DNA of 64,000 bases from Zoogloea dura (GCF_012927165.1 NZ_JABBGA010000020.1:1-64000), one strand, 5' to 3'; numbered from the stretch's first letter, positions 51,458 to 60,167 are shown. Notes: generated from the letters alone by a model not told the origin. Made by a program: numbers and translations.

Positions 51458-52060
51458 ATGACGCAAGAAAAACGCAGTACCGCCAAAGAGAAGGCGCAGG
51501 CAGTCCCCGCAAGGGCCTGGCACCTCGGCACGCCGCACCACGAAGCGGTCACCACCGAGTTCGAGTGGTCCATCCTTCGTTTCTTCCAGGCTTTCGAGCG
51601 CTACTGCATGCAGATCGCGCACATCTCGGGGCTGGCCGACCTGTCGTTTTCCGAACTGATCCTGCTGCACGTGATCGGGCTGCAGGACACCCCCAAGACG
51701 GTCGGCCTGCTGGCCCGCCAGACCAATACCGACTCGGTCACCAACGTCCAGTACAGCCTGCGCAAGCTGGTGGCCTACGAGCTGGTGGTGAAGATCCGCG
51801 AAGGCAAGAGCAAGGTGTTCACCTACGATGTGACGGACAAGGGCCGAGAGCTGATCAACCAGTACGCCCAGTTCCGCCAGCGTGTGCTGACCGAGCAGAC
51901 CAAGTCCATCGAGTCCATCGACCGCAAGCTCTCCGAGGCGGCCCGCCTGATCAGCATGCTGAGCGGCGTGTATGACGAAGCGGTGCGGGTGTCGGCCACC
52001 TACAATCCCTACGTCAGCCAGGATGTGCCGAGCCCTGCAGCGAAGACCAGGAAGAAGTGA
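51458..52060 (+). CDS. MarR-type winged-helix regulator (second of a pair)
   Basis: 200 residues. A paralogue of the preceding gene: both share WHL near the N-terminus, a Leu-rich LLHVIGLQD-type helix, NVQYSLRKLVAYELVVK as recognition helix and a C-terminal LISMLSGVYDEAVR-type dimer helix. The wing is KSKVFTYDVTDKGREL. The C-terminal ~15 residues are Lys-rich. Tandem non-identical MarR genes could form heterodimers or control separate promoters of this island (the StyA-like operon, the Rieske operon, the hydrolase). Confidence 0.85.
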   Translation: MTQEKRSTAKEKAQAVPARAWHLGTPHHEAVTTEFEWSILRFFQAFERYCMQIAHISGLADLSFSELILLHVIGLQDTPKTVGLLARQTNTDSVTNVQYSLRKLVAYELVVKIREGKSKVFTYDVTDKGRELINQYAQFRQRVLTEQTKSIESIDRKLSEAARLISMLSGVYDEAVRVSATYNPYVSQDVPSPAAKTRKK

Positions 52061-52064
52061 GTTT

Positions 52065-52090
52065 CCGGCTCCACCGCGAGGTGGAGCCGG
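52065..52090. terminator. Bidirectional hairpin between MarR and flavin-reductase genes
   Basis: Perfect 11-bp stem CCGGCTCCACC / GGTGGAGCCGG with a GCGA tetraloop, 4 bp after the plus-strand stop. No T-run. It separates convergent transcription units. Confidence 0.6.
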
Positions 52091-52126
52091 ACGGCGCGTG
52101 ATGCTGTATCTCTGCTTGATCTCTCC

Positions 52127-52621
52127 TTATACGGTGCTGGTCTCGCCGGCCAGGGCGGCATAGCGCCCCTGGTGGAAGAGCAGGGGCGGGCGCTCCGCAG
52201 GCCCCTGATCCAGGCGCAGCACGCGGCCCACCAGGATCAGGTGGTCGCCGCCCGCGTAGCGATGCTCGGTGGAGCACTCGAACACCGCTGCGCAGTTGCC
52301 CAGCAGCGGCACGCCCCCCAGGCCCTCACGGGTCGCCAGTCCCTCGAACTTGGCGCTGGACGCCCGCGCGAAACGGTTCGACAGATCCCGCTGGTCATCT
52401 CCCAGCACATGCACGGCAAAGTGGCTGGCCGCCTCGAAAATCGGGTGGCTGAAGGCGTTCCTGCCCAGGCTCCACAGGATCAGCGGCGGGTCCAGGGACA
52501 CCGCGTTGAAGCTGCTGGCGGTGACGCCGACGGCTTCGCCGGAGGTGCTGCGGGTGGTGATGATGGTCACCCCGGTGGCGAAGCGCCCGAGGGCGCTGCG
52601 GAGTTCCGCTGCATCGATCAT
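52127..52621 (-). CDS. Flavin reductase, StyB/HpaC-like
   Basis: 164 residues. Flavin-reductase-like domain with LGRFATGVTIITTR, VGVTASSFNAVSLDPPLILWSLGRNA, the FMN-binding FAVHVLGDDQRDL and a C-terminal HLILVGRVLRL strand. Such short NAD(P)H:flavin reductases supply reduced FAD to a separate monooxygenase. The flavin monooxygenase of the StyA type is two genes upstream in the same minus-strand operon, making this its likely partner. It is the last gene of that operon. Confidence 0.88.
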   Translation of the reverse strand: MIDAAELRSALGRFATGVTIITTRSTSGEAVGVTASSFNAVSLDPPLILWSLGRNAFSHPIFEAASHFAVHVLGDDQRDLSNRFARASSAKFEGLATREGLGGVPLLGNCAAVFECSTEHRYAGGDHLILVGRVLRLDQGPAERPPLLFHQGRYAALAGETSTV

Positions 52622-52637
52622 GAGTCTGCCCTCCCGC

Positions 52638-53843
52638 TCAGAAGCGCATGCCGTAGCTGACCGACAGCCAGTCCTGGCCCATGTACAGGTCGGTCAGGCC
52701 GTCAGGCGGAGTGCCGGTGCCCTGGGTGGTGCCCTTGATCGAGCGGGCGTAGGCCAGCGACAGCTCGCCGTCGCGGCTCACCTGGTAGCTTGCGCCGACG
52801 GTCACGTGGCGGCGGTTGGCGGACGGAGCGAGCACGCCCAGGTAGGTGTCCCGCGGGTTGAGCAGGCGGGTGCCCTGGTTGTAGCCGGCCCGCAGGGTCA
52901 GGGCCTCGCTCAGGGCGTGGTCCACACCCACCCGCCATACCGATTGGTTGCGCCAGCCGAAGCCGGGGCCGTTGGCGCTGCCCGGCGGCCCGCCGGCGTT
53001 GGTGACGCCCGGGTTGGCCAGGGAGCGGACTTCGCCCCATTCGATGCGCATGACGTCGGCTGCCAGGGTGGTGGCGCCCAGCCGGTAGGCCGCGCCAAGG
53101 CCGTAGTTGGCGGGGACATCCATGTCACCGCCCTCGGCCAGCAGGCCCTTGAAGCGATCCATCTTGCCCATGTCCACCTTGCTGGCGTAGGTCGCCCCGA
53201 TCGTCAGCTCGGGCGTCAATTGGCCACTCCAGCCCACCCGGATGCCGGCGCCGTAGGACGAGTCGTGGCCTTCCGGCAGTCCGATGCTGGACGGCCCGCG
53301 GATGGTCAGGGCCTGGCGCGCCAGGACCAGCCCGGCGCCGACGGAATGGACTTCGCCCAGCTTGCGCGCATAGGAGAAGGTGGCAACCATCTGCTGCAGT
53401 TGGGAGCGGGGCCCCTGCATGCCGCCCACGTTGGCACTGCGGCTGTAGGCTGTGCCCACGCCGTTGCCGACCACCGACACGCCGATGGAGCTGTCGGCGT
53501 CGATCATGTAGTTCGCGCCCAGCTGGGGAATGATGTACAGCCCTTTGTTCTCGGTGGCGTCGTAGGTGGTGCCGGCGAAGCGCGAGCCGTTGTCCACCGA
53601 CAGGAAGGCGGCGCCCACATCGAAGCGGCTGCCCACCCGGACCATGCCGGCCGGGTTGGTGGCGCCGGCCAGGCCGTCCTGGGCGAGGGCGATGCCGACG
53701 CCGCCCATGCCTTCGGATTTCACGCCGTAGCCATGCGGGAAGGTGCCCTGGGTGGCCAGGGCGGGGAGGGTGGCGAGGGTGCAGGTGGCGGCAAGGACGG
53801 CGAGGGGCAGGCGTCGCAGCCGGGAGGAGAAGTGCGTGTTCAT
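52638..53843 (-). CDS. FadL/TodX-family outer-membrane transport protein
   Basis: 401 residues from the ATG at 53843, with a signal peptide (LAVLAATCTLATLPALA). Right after it comes the FadL-type opening GYGVKSEGMGGVGIALAQDGLAGATNPAG, the hatch that plugs the barrel. The remainder is a run of amphipathic beta-strands ending in an aromatic residue (SVSYGMRF), the signal for outer-membrane assembly. FadL/TodX channels admit hydrophobic compounds by lateral diffusion. It lies between the StyA-like and StyB-like genes (gaps 11 and 16 bp), so it should import their substrate. Confidence 0.9.
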   Translation of the reverse strand: MNTHFSSRLRRLPLAVLAATCTLATLPALATQGTFPHGYGVKSEGMGGVGIALAQDGLAGATNPAGMVRVGSRFDVGAAFLSVDNGSRFAGTTYDATENKGLYIIPQLGANYMIDADSSIGVSVVGNGVGTAYSRSANVGGMQGPRSQLQQMVATFSYARKLGEVHSVGAGLVLARQALTIRGPSSIGLPEGHDSSYGAGIRVGWSGQLTPELTIGATYASKVDMGKMDRFKGLLAEGGDMDVPANYGLGAAYRLGATTLAADVMRIEWGEVRSLANPGVTNAGGPPGSANGPGFGWRNQSVWRVGVDHALSEALTLRAGYNQGTRLLNPRDTYLGVLAPSANRRHVTVGASYQVSRDGELSLAYARSIKGTTQGTGTPPDGLTDLYMGQDWLSVSYGMRF

Positions 53844-53854
53844 GGCAGGCCTCC

Positions 53855-55084
53855 TCAGGCGGGGACGGCGAAGGATTCGATGAAGCGGTCGGCTTCCACC
53901 GGGTCGTAGTACCAGGGGGCGAGGCCCTTGGGGTCGTCGAAGGCGTTGGCCACCCGGGCGGCCAGCGCCGGATTCTGGCCACAGGCGCCGAAGACCTTCA
54001 TCACCTGCGGCGGCGGGGGCAGCAGGTGGGTGTTGGTGAAGCGCGCGACCCACTGGGCGTAGTCCCAGTAGCGCTCGAAGGTGTCCTGCATCCAGGCCGT
54101 GTCGAAGGCGGCGTCGCCGTGCTCGAGGATGGACTTCATGTAGACGTTCACACACTTGGCGGCGTTGTTGGACCCCTGGCCGGTGATCGGGTCGTTGAGC
54201 ACCAGCACGTCGGCCATGCCCAGCACCTGGCGGCCCGAGGGGAGGACGCCGACCGGCTTGCGCACGGTGGGGGTGACGCGGCCGACCAGGATGCCGTTGT
54301 CGTCGGTGAGGCGCAGGTTCTCGCAGCGGGGGGCTTCCCAGGGGAAGAACTCGCGGATCAGCTCCACCGTGAGGGCGAGGTGATCGGCCGGCGTCTTCGC
54401 CTCGCTCCAGCGGTCCATCGGGCCGCCTTCGATGCATTCCAGGTTGATGATGTCGCAGGGGCCGGTGTGGGTCATGGCCGGGAAGTTCACGTACTCGCCG
54501 ATGCCCGGGTTGATGCTGATGTTGAGCGCCGAGAAGTCGTCGCGGGCCTTCATGCCGTGCACGTAGGTGAGGGCGATGGTGCGCATCGGCCGGTCGAACA
54601 CGGAGCGTTCCGCGTCCCGCTCGAAGAGCTTGCCCAGCTCGCCCTTGCCGGTGGCGACCAGCACCAGGTCGCTGTCCTTGGCGTACTCCTCGGTCTCCAG
54701 GATGCCGGCCTCCTGGATCACCAGCTTGCCGCCGCGGCGCTGGAATTCGTCCATCCAGCGGGGCATCTTGATGCGCTGGTCCACCGACTGGCCGTTGGCG
54801 CCCATGCGGGAGCGCCAGTCTATCAACTTGGTGCCGTCGCTGAGGCCGGCGCGCATGTGCACGCCCTCGATCGGCGGACAGACGTCGTCCCACATGGACA
54901 GGCCGAGTTCCCGTTCGTAGCCGATCGCCATGTCGTACATGGACTGGCTCGACATGACCTTGCCGTTGGCGATCTGCTCTCCGGTCCGGTTGGATACCAC
55001 GGTGACGTCGAAGCCCTTGGAGACCAGGCCGATGCCCAGATGCAGGCCGGCCTGGCCGGCGCCGATGATGGTGATCTTGCGCAT
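53855..55084 (-). CDS. StyA-like FAD-dependent (styrene/indole) monooxygenase
   Basis: 409 residues. The dinucleotide-binding GAGQAG (8-13) is at the very start, without a bound-NADH domain, as in group E flavoprotein monooxygenases that use reduced FAD from a separate reductase. The family's NGKVMSSQSMYDMAIGYE, DWRSRMGANGQSVDQR and VLVLNDPITGQGSNNAAK are present, and the length equals that of styrene monooxygenase StyA (about 415). It would epoxidise a vinyl or aromatic-ring-fused double bond such as styrene or indole, but the family also includes many untested members. No StyC isomerase or StyD dehydrogenase is in the window. Divergent from the AraC gene at 55.2-56.2 kb? No: both lie on the minus strand, with AraC upstream. 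Confidence 0.87.
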   Translation of the reverse strand: MRKITIIGAGQAGLHLGIGLVSKGFDVTVVSNRTGEQIANGKVMSSQSMYDMAIGYERELGLSMWDDVCPPIEGVHMRAGLSDGTKLIDWRSRMGANGQSVDQRIKMPRWMDEFQRRGGKLVIQEAGILETEEYAKDSDLVLVATGKGELGKLFERDAERSVFDRPMRTIALTYVHGMKARDDFSALNISINPGIGEYVNFPAMTHTGPCDIINLECIEGGPMDRWSEAKTPADHLALTVELIREFFPWEAPRCENLRLTDDNGILVGRVTPTVRKPVGVLPSGRQVLGMADVLVLNDPITGQGSNNAAKCVNVYMKSILEHGDAAFDTAWMQDTFERYWDYAQWVARFTNTHLLPPPPQVMKVFGACGQNPALAARVANAFDDPKGLAPWYYDPVEADRFIESFAVPA

Positions 55085-55245
55085 GTTGTGTCGCTCCGCT
55101 TTGCGTTGTTGGGGGGATCCCCTTCCGGAGAAGTGGATGGACGCAATGTGCGGGAAGCGGCGGGTACGGACTATGCCGCCACTGCAGGGGGTGTTCAGTT
55201 ACTGCAGAAAAATGAAACCGGTGTGAATTCTTGCTGAAGCCGCCC

Positions 55246-56232
55246 CTACGCGGCGCGGCGCAGGGTGTCACCGGGGCACTCGCCGTAGCGCTTGCGGTAC
55301 TCGGTGGCGAAGCGGCCGAGCTGGAAGAAGCCCCAGCGGGTGGCCAGTTCGGTGACGCTGCGCGGCTGGGATGGGTCCAGCAGGTCGCTGCGCACCCGTT
55401 CCATGCGCACGTCGCGCAGGTAGCGCATGGGGCTGACACCCCGGAACTTCTGGAAGCCGCTGTACAGGGTGCGCCCGCTGACGCCGGCCAGTTCGGTGAG
55501 CTGCTCGATCGAGATCGGCTGCTCCGGATGGGCCCGGATGTAGTCCTCGACCAGGCGCACATGACGCGGCAGCACCTCGCGGGTATCGCGCTGCAGAGAG
55601 GCGCTGACGCTGCCCGGCTGCCATTCCAGCAGGGTGGTCATCAGGAGCTGCTCGAACTGGGCGCAGATCAGCGGCGAAGCGAGCAGGGCCGGCGATGCCC
55701 GTAGCTCGTCGAGCACATGGCGTGCGGTGCGGATCCAGGCCTGCCCGGCGCCCTGGCGGGCGTCCATCACCGGCTGGAACTTCAGGCCGCCCGGCCTGGC
55801 GGGGGTGCCGGTCATGCTCTGGGCATGGCGCTCGAGCGTGTCCCGGTCGAAGCGAACCACCATCTTGCGGCAGTCTTTGCTCCAGTGCATGCCCAGGCTG
55901 TCATCGGGCGAATGCACGGAGGCGTGGTTGGCATCGCTGTGCAGGCTGTCCTTGCCGATGCGGATCAGGTCATGCCCCTCCAGCGGCATCTGCACCAGGA
56001 AGAAGGATTTCAGCGGGCCGGGCGTGATGTCCACCTCCGCGCCATAGCTCATCACGCTGAAGCCGATCCGTCCGATCTGGCCGTGCAGGTGCACGTAGTC
56101 GAGCGGCTCGCGGCGGACGAGGTCGAGGCGGTGATCGCAGAACACCCCGGCGACGAGCGCCCGGGTTTGGTCCAGGTCGGTCGAGCGCAGCAGGTCGAAG
56201 CTGGCCGGAGGACGGGATGGCGATGTTTCCAC
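55246..56232 (-). CDS. AraC/XylS-type regulator of catabolic genes
   Basis: 328 residues. The N-terminal ~200 residues form the AraC-binding-2 type ligand domain seen in regulators such as XylS (FDLLRSTDL; VHSPDDSLGMHWSKDC). The C-terminus carries two helix-turn-helix units, ISIEQLTELAGVSGRTLYSGFQKFRGVSPMRYL and VTELATRWGFFQLGRFATEYRKRYGE. It starts 463 bp before the Rieske gene and is transcribed away from it, and lies just upstream of the StyA-like operon. Either or both could be its targets. The inducer is probably an aromatic compound (inference). Confidence 0.9.
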   Translation of the reverse strand: METSPSRPPASFDLLRSTDLDQTRALVAGVFCDHRLDLVRREPLDYVHLHGQIGRIGFSVMSYGAEVDITPGPLKSFFLVQMPLEGHDLIRIGKDSLHSDANHASVHSPDDSLGMHWSKDCRKMVVRFDRDTLERHAQSMTGTPARPGGLKFQPVMDARQGAGQAWIRTARHVLDELRASPALLASPLICAQFEQLLMTTLLEWQPGSVSASLQRDTREVLPRHVRLVEDYIRAHPEQPISIEQLTELAGVSGRTLYSGFQKFRGVSPMRYLRDVRMERVRSDLLDPSQPRSVTELATRWGFFQLGRFATEYRKRYGECPGDTLRRAA

Positions 56233-56695
56233 GAGGCTTCTCCTTGGATCAGGGAGGGCGCAGGGGCGCTCTTGTTGCTTGAATGGTTGATTGAAGTTCT
56301 ATCGATCACCTAGTAAGTATTAATTTCACATCCTCGTCAAGTCCTTCTTTTCGCAGAAAAAATTTTTTCTGATGCCATCTGGATGAAGGCTTTTTGCAAG
56401 CCTTCATCCCCCTCGCTTCCACGCACCGGAACAGGGATTCCCAACCCCTTTTGCAGCGCAGCATGGAGCCCTCCGGCACCACCCTGGACATTCCCGGGCC
56501 CTCAATTGGTGCCTGGTTTTTCTCGATTTATTGACTGATATTGCACTGCATTACGACAAAAAACCTTTAGAAAATTGATTGACTTTCAATTTAACGTCGA
56601 CGATATTTTGTCTCACGAACTCGCTCAACAGCGCAGGACGAAAGCAGCCCAGGTGGTGGGATGGATCACTGAACCGAACTCACGGAGTCAATCGA
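56233..56695. other. 463-bp divergent regulatory region (AraC / Rieske operon)
   Basis: Markedly A/T-rich for this genome between about 56290 and 56400 and again at 56510-56610, suiting regulated promoters. No gene is supportable: an upstream in-frame extension of the Rieske gene to 56579 has no ribosome-binding site and unrelated codon use. Confidence 0.55.
56579..56607 (+). promoter_or_regulatory. Possible sigma-70 promoter of Rieske operon
   Basis: TTGACT (56579-56584), 17-base spacer and GATATT (56602-56607), about 90 bp before the start codon at 56696. The -10 box is a poor match, so this is tentative; AraC-type activation often uses weak promoters. Confidence 0.35.
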
Positions 56696-57991
56696 ATGGA
56701 CATGAAACGGACGGTCAAGAAGGCCAACAACGATGCAGCCCGGCGTCTCTACGCTCCCTACGCCGAAGCGGAGTGGGGCTTTCTGAACCATTGGTATCCG
56801 GCCCGCTTTGCCGGCGAAGTGCCGGAAGGCTCGGCGGTCGGGGTGCAGATCTGTGGCGTGCCCATCGTGCTGCGCCGCTCCAAGGGCAAGGTCTATGCGC
56901 TGAAGGACCAGTGCCTGCACCGCGGCGTCAAGCTGTCGGCCAAGCCCATGTGCCTGACCGAAGACACCATCACCTGCTGGTACCACGGCTTCACCTTCAG
57001 CATCGAGACCGGCGAGCTGGTCTCCATCGTGGCCGCACCTGATGACGAGATCATCGGCACCACCGGCATCCCGACCTACCCGGTGGAGGAGGTGAACGGC
57101 ATCGTCTTCGTCTTCGTCAAGAGCGACGACTGGGAAGACGAGATCCCCCCGCTGGCCCAGGATCTGCCGATCCGCTTCCCCGACAACAACGAGCGCTTCC
57201 CGCACCCGTTCTGGCCGGACACCCCGAGCATGCTCGACAAGGATGCCGTGGCCCTGGGCGTGCACCGCACCGGCTACGCCAACTGGCGCCTGGCCTGCGA
57301 GAACGGCTTCGACGCCGGCCACCTGCTGATCCACAAGGACTGCACCATCGTCCAGGCCAAGGACTGGGCCGTGCCCCTGGGCATCAAGCCGCTGACCGAC
57401 CAGGCCACCCAGCTGATCGAGGATGAAGACGGCCCGAAGGGCTTCATCAACATGTACTTCACCGACAACTACGAGCCGGTGCTGGTCAACGAGCGGCTCA
57501 ACGTGAAGGCCTCCGGCAGCGTGCCCAAGTACTTCCGCACCTCCATGTTCCTGCCCGGCGTGCTGATGGTGGAGAACTGGCCGGAAGAGAACGTCGTGCA
57601 GTACGAGTGGTATGTGCCCATCACCGACGACACCTACGAGTACTGGGAAGTGCTGGTCAAGCGCTGCCCGACCGAGGAAGACGTGAAGGGCTTCGAATAC
57701 CGCTTCAAGAACTTCTACGAGCCGATGGCCCTGCACGGCTTCAACGACTGTGACCTGTTCGCCCGCGACGCCATGCAGAACTTCTATGCAGACGGCGCCG
57801 GCTGGGCCGACGAGCAGCTCGGCGACATGGACTACTCGATCATCACCTGGCGCAAGGTCGCCTCCCGCTACAACCGCGGCATCGCCAAGAAGCCGCGCGG
57901 CGTATCCGGCGTGGTGAAGGGGGCCAGCAACGTGCTGGCCGAGATCCGCGGTCCGGGCTGCGGCCACTACCGGGACAAGAAGGGCGAGTAA
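56696..57991 (+). CDS. Rieske non-haem iron oxygenase, CarAa-like
   Basis: 431 residues from the ATG at 56696, with GGAG nine bases before. Rieske cluster ligands Cys73/His75 (CLH) and Cys94/His97 (CWYH). Catalytic mononuclear iron ligands His209 and His213 in NGFDAGHLLIHKD plus an Asp in GFNDCDLFARD (351 or 353). Motifs such as YEWYVPI, PMALHGFN and NFYADGAGW correspond closely to the carbazole 1,9a-dioxygenase terminal oxygenase CarAa (homotrimer, no beta subunit). It would put two oxygens (or one) on an aromatic or N-heterocyclic ring. It is the first of three adjacent pathway genes with its reductase and a ring-cleavage dioxygenase. Confidence 0.93.
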   Translation: MDMKRTVKKANNDAARRLYAPYAEAEWGFLNHWYPARFAGEVPEGSAVGVQICGVPIVLRRSKGKVYALKDQCLHRGVKLSAKPMCLTEDTITCWYHGFTFSIETGELVSIVAAPDDEIIGTTGIPTYPVEEVNGIVFVFVKSDDWEDEIPPLAQDLPIRFPDNNERFPHPFWPDTPSMLDKDAVALGVHRTGYANWRLACENGFDAGHLLIHKDCTIVQAKDWAVPLGIKPLTDQATQLIEDEDGPKGFINMYFTDNYEPVLVNERLNVKASGSVPKYFRTSMFLPGVLMVENWPEENVVQYEWYVPITDDTYEYWEVLVKRCPTEEDVKGFEYRFKNFYEPMALHGFNDCDLFARDAMQNFYADGAGWADEQLGDMDYSIITWRKVASRYNRGIAKKPRGVSGVVKGASNVLAEIRGPGCGHYRDKKGE

Positions 57992-58042
57992 GAGGCCCAT
58001 GCCGGGGCGCCGCCGGTGCCCCGGCCCGTGGAGAACGATGCG

Positions 58043-59104
58043 ATGACGATCCTAGAAAAGATGCCCGCCGAGGCAAGCCAGACCTGCTCCGCCACCGTCC
58101 GTTTCAGCGACGGCGTGGAGCGGGCCTTCCCGGTCCGTAACGGCCAGACCATCCTGGCTGCGGCCAAGGAGAACGATGTCCGCCTGGTCCACCAGTGCCT
58201 CACCGGCAGCTGCGGCACCTGCGTGACCCGGGTCGAATCCGGCGAGGTGCGCATGAACACCGCGCGGGGTACCTCCCTGCTGCCCAGCGAGGCGGCCGAA
58301 GGCTTCCGCCTGACCTGCACCTCCTTCTGTGACAGCGACGCGGTGATGCACTTCGACTACCCGAGCAGCCTGCTCGACGAGCCCGGCCCCGAGCGTTGCA
58401 CGGCCGTGGTCGGCGAGGCGAGCTGGGTGGCCAGCAACGTGGTGCGGCTGTGCCTGCGCCTGCCCGATGACGCCGGCCTGGAGTTCCGCAGCGGCCAGTA
58501 TGTGCGGGTGAGGGTGCCCGGCACTGAAGAGTGGCGCTCCTACTCCATGGCCTCGACGATGGGCGATCTGCCCGAGCTGGTCCTGCTGCTGCGGGTGCTC
58601 GACGCCGGGGTGATGTCCGACTACCTCCGCTCGCGGGTCAAGGTGGGTGACGAGATGGAGCTGGAAGGCCCCTTCGGCCTGTTCTACCTGCGCGACTCCA
58701 AGGCCCAGCAGATCATGATCGCCGGCGGCACCGGCCTGGCGCCGATGCTCGGCATGCTCGAGGACATCCGCCTCAAGTCCGGCCGCAAGCCGAAGGTCCT
58801 GCTCAGCTTCGGCTGCGCCAGCGAGGACAACCTGTTCTACCAGGACGAGCTGGAGACCCGTGCCGCCTGGCTGCCCGGCCTCAAGGTCAAGGTGGCGGTG
58901 GCCAACCCCGGCCCTGGCTACACCGGCCTGGTGGGCAATCCGGTGGAGGTCATCGGTGCTGCCGACCTGGTGGACCCGCCCAGCGCCGTGGCCTACCTGT
59001 GTGGCCCGCCGCCGATGATCGAGTCGGCCCGCCGGCATCTCGAGGCCCTCGGCCTCGACCCCGAGAACATCCACGCCGAGCACTTCTCGGCCAGCGCGGC
59101 CTGA
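58043..59104 (+). CDS. 2Fe-2S ferredoxin-NAD(P)H reductase for Rieske oxygenase
   Basis: 353 residues from the ATG at 58043 (a GTG at 58016 would precede the SD). An N-terminal plant-type ferredoxin domain has Cys52, Cys57, Cys60 (CLTGSCGTC) and Cys92 (LTC). It is followed by an FAD domain with RSYSMAS and an NAD-binding domain with GGTGLAPML and CGPPPM near the C-terminus. This one-protein reductase layout (ferredoxin fused in front of FNR) is typical of two-component oxygenases, such as those with CarAa-like or benzoate-type terminal subunits. It moves electrons from NADH to the oxygenase encoded 51 bp upstream. Confidence 0.94.
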   Translation: MTILEKMPAEASQTCSATVRFSDGVERAFPVRNGQTILAAAKENDVRLVHQCLTGSCGTCVTRVESGEVRMNTARGTSLLPSEAAEGFRLTCTSFCDSDAVMHFDYPSSLLDEPGPERCTAVVGEASWVASNVVRLCLRLPDDAGLEFRSGQYVRVRVPGTEEWRSYSMASTMGDLPELVLLLRVLDAGVMSDYLRSRVKVGDEMELEGPFGLFYLRDSKAQQIMIAGGTGLAPMLGMLEDIRLKSGRKPKVLLSFGCASEDNLFYQDELETRAAWLPGLKVKVAVANPGPGYTGLVGNPVEVIGAADLVDPPSAVAYLCGPPPMIESARRHLEALGLDPENIHAEHFSASAA

Positions 59105-59149
59105 CGGCCCCGCCAATCACCCAATCCAACTTCCAGGACGGTAAAGACG

Positions 59150-60016
59150 ATGATCAATGTGACTCAGCTGGGCTATGCGGGTGTCAATGTGGTGGAGCTG
59201 GACTCCCTGCAACACGTGCTGGACAAGGTCTGCGGCGCCGAGGTGCGGCGTGACGGCGAGCGCCTGTATGCACGGGTGGACGAGCGCCACCACCGCCTGG
59301 CCTTCTACAAGGCAGATGCCATGTCGCTGGCCTACATGGGGCTGGAGGTGGAATCCCTCGATGCCCTGCGGGCCGCCGAGAACGAGCTGCGCGGCAAGGG
59401 CCTGGAAGTGACCCGCGCCACTGCCGCCGAACGGGAGGAGCGGGCGGTGCTGGACATGATCCATCTGCGTGGCCCCGACGGGGTGCGGATCGAACTCTTC
59501 TTCGGCGCCGTGCTGGAGAAGCTGCCCCTCAAGCCGGGCCGCGCCATCTCCGGCTTCGTCACCGGCGATCTGGGCCTCGGCCACGTGGTGCTGGCCTGCG
59601 CCGACCGGGACGCGGCAACCCGCTTCTACACCGAGCACTTCAGCTTCCGCCTGACCGACTACATCTTCTGGTCCGAGGCCGAGGCGACCTTCCTGCACTG
59701 CAACCCGCGCCACCACACCCTGGCCCTGATGAACCCCTGTTTCGGCATGGTGCCCGGCCAGTTCAACCACCTGATGCTGCAGGTCAAGTCCATCGACGAC
59801 GTGGGTCGCGCCTACGACATCGTGCTTGAAGAGGGCATCCCGATGGTGATGAACCTGGGCCGCCACACCAACGACCAGATGACCTCCTTCTACGTCAAGA
59901 CCGAGTCCGGCTTCGCCATCGAATACGGCTACGGCGGGGTGGAAGTGGATGACCACGACTGGGATGTCAAGGTGTTCAACGCGCCGGCCCTGTGGGGCCA
60001 CGCCCTGCAGGCCTGA
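59150..60016 (+). CDS. Type I extradiol (catechol 2,3-type) ring-cleavage dioxygenase
   Basis: 288 residues and two VOC domains, the size of BphC-like enzymes. Fe(II) ligands His145 (LGHVVL), His207 (FNHLML) and Glu258 (FAIEYGYGG) are at spacing nearly equal to BphC (146, 210, 260). The catalytic-site His of the second domain lies in LGRHTNDQMTSFY. It cleaves the catechol-type product of the Rieske oxygenase next to its hydroxyls. The product would be a substrate for the hydrolase at 48.8-49.6 kb. It is 45 bp after the reductase. A terminator-like hairpin follows. Confidence 0.94.
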   Translation: MINVTQLGYAGVNVVELDSLQHVLDKVCGAEVRRDGERLYARVDERHHRLAFYKADAMSLAYMGLEVESLDALRAAENELRGKGLEVTRATAAEREERAVLDMIHLRGPDGVRIELFFGAVLEKLPLKPGRAISGFVTGDLGLGHVVLACADRDAATRFYTEHFSFRLTDYIFWSEAEATFLHCNPRHHTLALMNPCFGMVPGQFNHLMLQVKSIDDVGRAYDIVLEEGIPMVMNLGRHTNDQMTSFYVKTESGFAIEYGYGGVEVDDHDWDVKVFNAPALWGHALQA

Positions 60017-60067
60017 CCCCGTTTTTCGAGCTCTCCTCCGCGGCCCGGCCTCCCCGGCGGGTCGTTG

Positions 60068-60098
60068 GCGCAGCCGCCTGGCGGCTGCGCAATTTATT
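60068..60098 (+). terminator. Terminator-like hairpin after extradiol dioxygenase
   Basis: GCGCAGCCGCC and GGCGGCTGCGC form a nearly continuous stem (tight loop around CCTGG), followed by AATTTATT. It may end the Rieske operon or attenuate transcription into the YCF48-MMPL genes. Confidence 0.65.
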
Positions 60099-60167
60099 CG
60101 CGTCATCCGGGGGCCGGTCACGGCGGCCGGCCCTGCGGAATGCTGCTGCAGTCGAGATGGAGTTGTG

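Noticed and set aside
59949..60167. N-terminal extension of the YCF48-like gene into the extradiol dioxygenase gene
   Set aside because: It overlaps the end of the dioxygenase and crosses a terminator-like hairpin. The ATG at 60168 has a good ribosome-binding site and precedes the membrane anchor.
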